Assembly (NCBI RefSeq): GCF_018371055.1
Contig: NZ_JAGYZD010000031.1
Span: 1 to 11,585, forward strand
Length of the DNA: 11,585 nt
DNA from: Finegoldia magna
Lineage (GTDB): Bacteria; Bacillota; Clostridia; Tissierellales; Peptoniphilaceae
Direction of reading: 5' to 3'
Part shown: in pieces, positions 8,001 through 11,585 of the stretch
Layout: every line of letters begins with the position of its first letter
Position numbering within the stretch: the first letter of the stretch is position 1
Position numbers and translations under genes: made by a program
Notes under the pieces: model-generated
What the model was told of the DNA's origin: nothing
Databases searched by the model: none
Seen by the model: the letters and a program-made list of their open reading frames with translations, nothing else

Positions 8001-8368
8001 CAACACAAGAAGTATTGAAACAAATGGATGAAGTATTAGTAGTAGGTGGAGAATTAACAATCTCCAAAGAAGTAGCAAACAAACTACCAAACGCTACAAG
8101 AATTGCAGGAGCAAACCGTTACGACACAGCAAAGAAAATCTACGAATATGGCTTCAAAGACAGATTAGAAGTTAACATCGCAAACGGAACAACAGCAGCA
8201 GACAGCTTAGTAATAGGCTCCATTGATTGCCCAATATTATTAGCAGAAGCAAATGAAATTCCAGAAGCTACAAAACAAGCTATCAAAGAATCAAAATTTG
8301 AAAAAGTTAATGTATTTGGTGGAGAAAACTCAATAAATGAATCAGTGGTAAAAGAATTGATTAAGTAA
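5009..8368 (+). CDS. secreted BspA-type LRR surface protein with three CWB2 anchors
   Basis: A 1119-residue exported protein bound to the cell wall. The signal peptide is residues 1-27 (K-K-K, a hydrophobic core, then S-K-A-A). Two homologous modules follow (about 35-286 and 305-570). Each opens with D-F, a G-F-S-x-x-G turn and a V-x-x-P strand, continues as BspA-type leucine-rich repeats (I-x-x-x-A-F, L-x-x-L-x-L-P), and ends with K-G and V-N-P-x-E. A charged helical stretch spans about 575-705. A mixed domain at about 708-828 vaguely resembles FMN-bind domains (S-N-V-D-S-L-G, then A-I-K-D-A) but lacks their S-G-A-T motif. Three CWB2 repeats (PF04122) at about 838-930, 934-1025 and 1028-1119 each open with R-x-A-G-A-(D/N)-R. 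In C. difficile three CWB2 units bind a secondary wall polymer. LRR proteins of this type often bind host proteins; the ligand here is unknown. Codon use changes sharply near base 7500. Fur boxes suggest iron control. Confidence 0.93.
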   Translation: MNKKKIIFSLVFVFALIFGLNINSKAANDNYTADDFEIVGDTVYGFSKSGVQKLKRNRNVVLPSKSKENVDLKKIASFAFVYNKSSAIDEYTQREGENGEVNNLDVDGNEIKKLGEDFKQLDIESVEIPEGYTYIGQDAFEENSNIKSVNLPNSIIKISDYAFAHLSLKTIKLPDNLEFLGEQVFFDNQIEGKLILPKNLTNLGERSFKSNQITELEFNCEKLEIIKEQAFQDNKIKQVKLPDSVKKIEIGAFSGNLGDENYALKVVLLSKGNVDNKDSSSIVNPTEKDKTTSVDVDSSKWDEKDFVFDKGKVLGFSSTGKLKVRKNKNLVIPEKNGKYPIDEIGDDAFRNVDFENSSLNKYDLKSIKLPKTVKKIGKFAFQSNYLTEFEAPEALKIIGDGAFMNNKIDTLELSENTEIIGSSAFHINKLFAIVIYPNVREIGISAFRNNDAQNVMFMGDKVEKIGEMAFCNNKISELDLSLLTKLKEISVQTFYKNSITKVTMPENLESVKEEAFRYNNLKEIDFSNKIKEIRFNAFDDNKVEDNYKKVLVKIKGKTLADGNNFVVNPEETTKNKDDLKKVLDELNKLNLTQLRDDTQKQFKDMKAECEKLLKQDKLSEGAKLKYIHDTQFFINRYKLDSLIKKGELTIKNNPQNTEILKDKLEYAKKSYNNSAVVDNKLTRLTKELQNLINIAENKGNMADSIMKQGHFELKTPLPIPSYHIGMNVYFDKNGKILYVLDMSYTIGKGQKDEYGNEILNIDEDNEGYHMLALETLDDYEGLNYSDILKSNVDSLGKIRKGDDRAKYHREGIFEAIKDACKDFEKENITKPGKKNPGTTRVAGADRINTAVEVSKKYYKSAGTVIVANYEKFADSLSASALSKALKAPILLVKKDQLDSVVAQEIKRLGAKNVVVIGGKLSVDKAKNSLSQYYVRTIAGANRYETSAKIAQEIVKLTGTKKAVVASGETFADALTVAPLANKNNMPILLVQQNNIPKATQEVLKQMDEVLVVGGELTISKEVANKLPNATRIAGANRYDTAKKIYEYGFKDRLEVNIANGTTAADSLVIGSIDCPILLAEANEIPEATKQAIKESKFEKVNVFGGENSINESVVKELIK

Positions 8369-8371
8369 ACT

Positions 8372-8406
8372 AAACGCAGCACATAAAAATATTGTGCTGC
8401 GTTTTT
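8372..8406 (+). terminator. intrinsic terminator of the surface-protein gene
   Basis: A perfect 12-base-pair stem AAACGCAGCACA / TGTGCTGCGTTT (8372-8383 and 8393-8404), nine-base loop, T5 tail. On the minus strand the tail is only loosely T-rich, so use by the convergent gene at 8446-9156 is possible but weaker. Confidence 0.93.
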
Positions 8407-8445
8407 ACAAAAAATTTTTTTATTAGTTTAATAAATTATGAGAAA

Positions 8446-9156
8446 TTATTCGTATTTATCTATAATAACGCTTGGAATTGAAATTTTTCCACCTAAAGTA
8501 GATTCATAGGTAATTATACCATTGCTCATACCATAGATGGTAATTTTATCATTTTCTAATATTCTACTGCCATTCATTTCACTTTTAGGAACAGCACAAT
8601 AAAGAATAGTATCATAATTATTATTCACAGCTAGTCTCATTTGTACTTCTGTTCCAGCTTCTATAACCTGAATTACTTTTCCACTAAATTTAACAGATTT
8701 TCCAACATATTTGTCAGGTGTTCTGGCTAATTGATCATAAGTTATACCAGTTTCATATCCTTGTTTTTCTTCTTTTTCTCTAGCTTCGGCTTCTTTCTTT
8801 TCTTTAGCTTCTTGTTCCTTTCTTATTTTGTCAGCTTCAGCCTTTTTTTCATCTTCTTTTTTCTTGAACCAAGGTTCAGCTTCTTCAACTTTTTTCTTTA
8901 ATTCTTCGTTTTCGGTTTTTAGTGACTCATTTTCGGATTCTAGTTTAGTGATTTGTTCGCTATTTTTTTTGAGGGTTTCTTCAGTATCGCTTGAAGTATA
9001 ATCTCCGGATAAAACTGAAAATAAAAAAACAATTATTAATAATAATATTAGGTCAATTATATTTCGTTTAACACCGTCAGATTTTTTCTTCTTATCCTTT
9101 TTGGAAAAATTTTGTTCTGAAATTTTTTCATTAAATTTGTCATTATTGTTTTCCAT
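8446..9156 (-). CDS. membrane-anchored coiled-coil protein with C-terminal OB-fold-like domain
   Basis: 236 residues. The N-terminus is Lys-rich and polar (about 1-31), followed by one membrane segment (I-I-D-L-I-L-L-L-I-I-V-F-L-F, about 32-49), so the chain should be a type II protein with its C-terminus outside. Residues about 58-132 form a long coiled coil rich in Lys and Glu. Residues about 135-236 (G-I-T-Y-D-Q-L-A-R-T-P-D-K-Y-V-G-K, then K-F-S-G-K-V-I-Q-V) resemble the small OB-fold domain of Firmicute and phage extracytoplasmic proteins (tRNA_anti-like). Its ligand is not known. The start is supported by AGGAGG at 9162-9167 on the minus strand. It stands alone, convergent with the surface-protein gene. 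No enzymatic motif is seen. I am sure of the architecture and moderately sure of the OB fold. Confidence 0.82.
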   Translation of the reverse strand: MENNNDKFNEKISEQNFSKKDKKKKSDGVKRNIIDLILLLIIVFLFSVLSGDYTSSDTEETLKKNSEQITKLESENESLKTENEELKKKVEEAEPWFKKKEDEKKAEADKIRKEQEAKEKKEAEAREKEEKQGYETGITYDQLARTPDKYVGKSVKFSGKVIQVIEAGTEVQMRLAVNNNYDTILYCAVPKSEMNGSRILENDKITIYGMSNGIITYESTLGGKISIPSVIIDKYE

Positions 9157-9178
9157 AATATCCTCCTGAATATATTTA

Positions 9179-9207
9179 TTTATATTAGTATTACATATTT
9201 TTGAAAA
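9179..9207 (-). promoter_or_regulatory. possible promoter of the coiled-coil OB-fold gene
   Basis: On the minus strand, TTTTCA (plus 9202-9207) and TATAAA (plus 9179-9184) are 17 bases apart. The -10 differs from consensus at one position, the -35 at two. The area is very AT-rich, so chance matches are likely. Confidence 0.4.
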
Positions 9208-9276
9208 TAAAACAATATAGATTTAAAATTAACTTGTAATAAAAATAAATGAAGAAAAAACAAAAAAATTAATCTC

Positions 9277-9299
9277 TACTAATTTGAACATAATTAGTA
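9277..9299. repeat. inverted repeat upstream of the candidate sRNA
   Basis: TACTAATT (9277-9284) and AATTAGTA (9292-9299) form a perfect 8-base inverted repeat with a seven-base spacer. It overlaps TTGAAC (9284-9289), a possible -35 for the RNA at 9318-9422 paired with CATAGT (9306-9311). It could be an operator; no regulator is recognised. Confidence 0.4.
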
Positions 9300-9317
9300 C
9301 ACATTCATAGTCTATTA

Positions 9318-9422
9318 TATAAGTATAAACAAAGTAAGTTTAATCTCAAGAAACAATCTCCTCCCTTAATATTGTTTTAACCTTAGATTAAACTGGAGAC
9401 CACTCAGATGGTCTCTTTTTTA
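9318..9422 (+). ncRNA. candidate small regulatory RNA with anti-Shine-Dalgarno loop
   Basis: Not a family I recognise. The plus strand has a long imperfect hairpin: AGTTTAATCT (9337-9346) pairs with AGATTAAACT (9385-9394); after a bulged C, AAG (9348-9350) pairs with CTT (9382-9384); AAACAAT (9351-9357) pairs with ATTGTTT (9371-9377). The 13-base loop (9358-9370) reads CTCCTCCCTTAAT, complementary to Shine-Dalgarno sequences. An intrinsic terminator follows immediately. The 5' end is uncertain because the promoter is weak (TTGAAC 9284-9289 with CATAGT 9306-9311, or TATTAT 9313-9318 without a clear -35). No ORF of useful size lies in the stretch, and the previous plus-strand gene ends a kilobase upstream with its own terminator. 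An alternative is a minus-strand leader element for the gene at 8446-9156, but the T-tract points to the plus strand. Confidence 0.6.
9396..9422 (+). terminator. orphan intrinsic terminator ending the candidate sRNA
   Basis: Stem GAGACCA / TGGTCTC (9396-9402 and 9409-9415), loop CTCAGA, then T6 (9416-9421). No plus-strand protein gene precedes it within 1 kb. Confidence 0.85.
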
Positions 9423-9439
9423 TATTAAAATTTTAACCT

Positions 9440-9470
9440 AAAAAAAGCTAACTCGTTTGAGTTAGCTTTT
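9440..9470 (-). terminator. intrinsic terminator of the lipid operon
   Basis: A perfect 12-base-pair stem AAAAGCTAACTC / GAGTTAGCTTTT around GTTT (9443-9470). Read on the minus strand it is followed by seven T (plus 9440-9446), 11 bases past the stop of the lipid kinase gene. It is weaker on the plus strand, where four T then C follow. Confidence 0.92.
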
Positions 9471-9481
9471 CTTCTATACTT

Positions 9482-10381
9482 TTATTGTTCAAATGGTTTT
9501 GATAAGAATTTGAATCTTTTTTCTACGACTTTGATGTTTGATGGTGTTTTTTGGTACAATTCTCCGTCAGTATCTGCGACTAATCCTTCAGGTGAGATGA
9601 ACTTTATTTCTTTTGCTTTGAATGTTTGAACGCCTTCGTTTTGTTCGTTGAAATCAAAGCTGTTTGATTGTCCGAACATTGCTTTGAATGCTCCGATGTT
9701 TGATTGCTCAACTACAAATACATTCAACACTCCATCGCTTGGGCTTATGTCAGAGATTGGAACTTCAACTCCTCCTGAGTATAATCCATTAGCGACAAAT
9801 ACCATAACGGCATTTCCTTTTATCGTTTCGCCGTCGAGTTTCATTTCATAATCAAATGAATTGTCTTGTGTTAATGTTTCAAAAATTTTTGGGATATATG
9901 TCAAGACACCGAAAGTTGATTTGTCGGCACCTTGCATTTTTTGCGCGTTTTCTGATGCCATTCCCACTGTCCAGAAATTTAGAGCGATTTTGTCGTCATT
10001 TAAAATGCAGTCGTATTCTTTGACTTCTGCATCCAACAAATTTTCACTTGCTTCTATTGGATCTGCTCCGATGTTGACAGTTCTTGAGAAATCGTTAAAC
10101 GATCCTCCTGGAATAATTCCTATAACAGGATCCATATCGTAATCATATAATCCGTTGATGACTTCGTTTATTGTTCCGTCGCCTCCAACTACGATTACCA
10201 AATCAAAATCTTTTAATTCTTCACATTTTTTGTAGAAATCACCTTGTTCTTCGCTTTGGAAAAACACTGTTTCATTTGATAATTTTAATATATTAGGACT
10301 ACATTTCGATAATACTTCAAATATATCTTGTTGTCCTGAATTATCGTGATACATAACGATTGATTTTTTGAATTTATTCAT
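9482..10381 (-). CDS. diacylglycerol kinase-family lipid kinase (YegS/DgkB/BmrU type)
   Basis: A 299-residue soluble lipid kinase of the DAGK catalytic-domain family (PF00781). It likely phosphorylates diacylglycerol or a related lipid with ATP at the inner membrane face, returning it to phosphatidate. The nucleotide-binding motif V-V-G-G-D-G-T-I-N-E lies at residues 64-73, with GGDGT at 66-70. P-G-G-S-F-N-D-F-S-R at 91-100 takes the place of the usual P-x-G-T-x-N-D-F-A-R. The C-terminal beta-sandwich has A-N-G-x-Y-S-G-G and a late D-T-D-G-E. The frame is open up to 10528, but the true start is ATG 10381: it has AGGAGG at 10388-10393, the family N-terminus follows, and the extra 49 codons overlap the upstream gene and encode unrelated basic sequence. 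That ATG shares its A with the upstream TAA (TAATG). The substrate, diacylglycerol or another lipid, is not certain. Confidence 0.9.
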   Translation of the reverse strand: MNKFKKSIVMYHDNSGQQDIFEVLSKCSPNILKLSNETVFFQSEEQGDFYKKCEELKDFDLVIVVGGDGTINEVINGLYDYDMDPVIGIIPGGSFNDFSRTVNIGADPIEASENLLDAEVKEYDCILNDDKIALNFWTVGMASENAQKMQGADKSTFGVLTYIPKIFETLTQDNSFDYEMKLDGETIKGNAVMVFVANGLYSGGVEVPISDISPSDGVLNVFVVEQSNIGAFKAMFGQSNSFDFNEQNEGVQTFKAKEIKFISPEGLVADTDGELYQKTPSNIKVVEKRFKFLSKPFEQ

Positions 10382-11064
10382 TAAATTCCTCCTAAAAATT
10401 TTACGATTTGTACAATTATTATTATGATAGGTTGGTGAATTAAATAAATCATCAAACTTTTTTTGCCCATTTTTGATAATACATTCTCTCTTACATTTAA
10501 TTTTATATCTAAAAAGTCTCCTGCGCAATATCCAACTAGATACATAAAATACCAGGGTAGTAATGGGAAATAGTCGCCGCTGTAAAACTTGTTGTTGTAG
10601 AATCCCACAAAACTAAATAAATTGGTACTTATATCCATTGGATGAGCGCTTATTTTGTAAGTTAGAATGAACATTACAAAAGATAGGGCACACAATATTT
10701 TTTTGTTAAGGGTTAATTTGTCGACAAAAATCGTGAACAATGATGCCAAGCACAACAGATGAATTATTCCAAAAACTATGAAAAATTCATTTGCGAAGAA
10801 ATACGTCGTAACGCTCAAAATCATAGCCACGATAAAAAGCGTGATGGTGTGTTTTTTGTAATTGTGAGATAAATTGAAGCAATAGCCCGATATCAAAATG
10901 AAGCTTATGCAGATGAATCTCTCCCAAATCATGCCTGGAGTATTTTCAAACCATTCAATTTTGAAATTTTCCATGTAGACCAAATCGAACAGCAAATGGT
11001 AAATTACCATGTTTACAATCGCAAATCCCCTTAATGTATCGATCAAATTATTTCTTTTCATCAT
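10381..11064 (-). CDS. DUF1624-type membrane acyltransferase-like protein
   Basis: A 227-residue polytopic membrane protein resembling the heparan-alpha-glucosaminide N-acetyltransferase catalytic family (DUF1624, PF07786). The N-terminus has the family signature I-D-T-L-R-G-F-A-I-V-N-M-V-I-Y-H, including the Arg and the membrane-embedded His. The C-terminus has G-K-K-S-L-M-I-Y-L-I-H-Q-P-I-I. Seven or so hydrophobic segments can be counted. These proteins are thought to move acyl groups across the membrane onto a sugar or lipid; no bacterial substrate can be named here. Two successive ATG codons (11064 and 11061) are available. The first overlaps the stop of the upstream gene as ATGA and no SD is seen, so translational coupling is likely. 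It is the middle gene of the cardiolipin synthase / acyltransferase / lipid kinase operon. Confidence 0.82.
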   Translation of the reverse strand: MMKRNNLIDTLRGFAIVNMVIYHLLFDLVYMENFKIEWFENTPGMIWERFICISFILISGYCFNLSHNYKKHTITLFIVAMILSVTTYFFANEFFIVFGIIHLLCLASLFTIFVDKLTLNKKILCALSFVMFILTYKISAHPMDISTNLFSFVGFYNNKFYSGDYFPLLPWYFMYLVGYCAGDFLDIKLNVRENVLSKMGKKSLMIYLIHQPIIIIIVQIVKFLGGI

Positions 11065-11585
11065 ATCATTGGCGAAAATACTTTCAGAATTACGGATAGT
11101 ATTTTTCTTGATAGGTTTTGGTTTTCCAATTGTCTTGAAAATATTTCTTGTGATTGTGATTGCATTTCCAAGAAATCTTCCTTTAAATCGGAAATAATGT
11201 GTGAATCGTAGTACATCGCTCCGTTTTCAAAATGCAGATACAATGATCTAAAATCGAGATTGATTGAGCCGATTACGCAACGTTGGTCATCTGTAACACA
11301 ACTTTTTGCGTGCAAAAATCCTGGCGAATATTCGAAGATTCTAACGCCCGCTTCTAAAAGAGTTTTGTAGTATGTTCTTGTAACCATATACACCAATTTT
11401 TTGTCGGGAATTCCAGGGGTCATGATTCTAACATCGACACCGCTTAACGCCGCATCTCTTAGGGAATCGATCATGTCATCTGATGGAATCAAATACGGAG
11501 TTGTAATGTAGAAATATTTTCTGGAACGAGACACCAATTGCATGTACGCACCCTTTCCAACAGGAACATCGTCTAATGGAGAATC
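11061..11585 (-). CDS. cls: cardiolipin synthase, C-terminal phospholipase D half (partial)
   Basis: The C-terminal part of a cardiolipin synthase of the phospholipase D superfamily, which joins two phosphatidylglycerol molecules to cardiolipin at the membrane. The frame is open to the right edge, reading D-S-P-L-D-D-V-P-V-G-K-G-A-Y before M-Q-L, so the ATG at 11543 is internal and the gene starts outside the window. Family features are Y-I-T-T-P-Y-L-I-P, D-V-R-I-M-T-P and the second HKD motif H-A-K-S-C-V-T-D (H-x-K-x4-D), followed by G-S-I-N-L-D-F-R-S. The first HKD motif and the N-terminal membrane helices must lie upstream. The TGA stop (11061-11063) overlaps the next gene's ATG by four bases. 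The tail ends with I-L-S-V-I-L-K-V-F-S-P-M-I, as in Firmicute Cls proteins. Confidence 0.93.
   Translation of the reverse strand, partial: DSPLDDVPVGKGAYMQLVSRSRKYFYITTPYLIPSDDMIDSLRDAALSGVDVRIMTPGIPDKKLVYMVTRTYYKTLLEAGVRIFEYSPGFLHAKSCVTDDQRCVIGSINLDFRSLYLHFENGAMYYDSHIISDLKEDFLEMQSQSQEIFSRQLENQNLSRKILSVILKVFSPMI

Noticed and set aside
9248..9271. Short plus-strand ORF of seven codons (ATG AAG AAA ...)
   Set aside because: It has no RBS and only polylysine-like content from A-rich DNA.
9337..9422. T-box or other riboswitch leader
   Set aside because: There is no T-box TGGNACCGCG-like sequence and no downstream plus-strand gene to control; the next genes run on the other strand.
10382..10528. 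N-terminal 49-codon extension of the lipid kinase frame
   Set aside because: It overlaps the DUF1624 gene in another frame, encodes a basic sequence unlike the family, and a good RBS lies just before the internal ATG at 10381.

Overview
The window reads as a chromosomal piece of a low-GC Gram-positive anaerobe. Support: AT-rich coding sequence, strong AGGAGG ribosome binding sites, U-tailed hairpin terminators, a surface protein anchored by three cell-wall-binding-2 (CWB2) modules, and BspA-type leucine-rich repeats. The combination suggests Clostridia/Tissierellia, perhaps Peptoniphilaceae such as Finegoldia. That placement is inferred from protein style only. There is no phage, IS, CRISPR, rRNA or tRNA in the window.

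Layout. 1-1941 (+): the end of tldD, then tldE/pmbA (one-base TAATG overlap), then a small TTG-started membrane protein, closed by a bidirectional terminator at 1948-1988. 1987-3381 (-): a MATE-family exporter whose natural N-terminus is preceded by a good promoter and RBS but by no ATG/GTG/TTG codon; it probably starts at ATA or ATT. 3536-4759 (+): a GT4-like glycosyltransferase with its own terminator. 5009-8368 (+): a 1119-residue secreted surface protein with signal peptide, two duplicated LRR modules, a helical stalk, a possible FMN-bind-like domain and three CWB2 repeats. Its promoter is flanked by two near-consensus Fur boxes, so it is probably iron-regulated. 8446-9156 (-): a membrane-anchored coiled-coil protein with a C-terminal OB-fold-like domain.

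9157-9481 has no protein gene. On the plus strand it holds an orphan intrinsic terminator (9396-9422) preceded by a long imperfect hairpin (9337-9394) whose apical loop shows CUCCUCCC, complementary to Shine-Dalgarno sequences. I read this as a candidate small regulatory RNA. Facing it is the minus-strand terminator (9440-9470) of a three-gene membrane-lipid operon, transcribed leftward: the end of a cardiolipin synthase, a DUF1624-type membrane acyltransferase (ATGA overlap), and a diacylglycerol-kinase-family lipid kinase (TAATG overlap).

The most notable items are the candidate sRNA, the paired Fur boxes at the surface-protein promoter, the non-canonical start of the MATE gene, and the mosaic codon use of the surface-protein gene, whose CWB2 part looks different from the rest. 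TldD/TldE form one metalloprotease complex, and the three lipid genes plausibly act on the same glycerolipid pool. The other genes are single transcription units.
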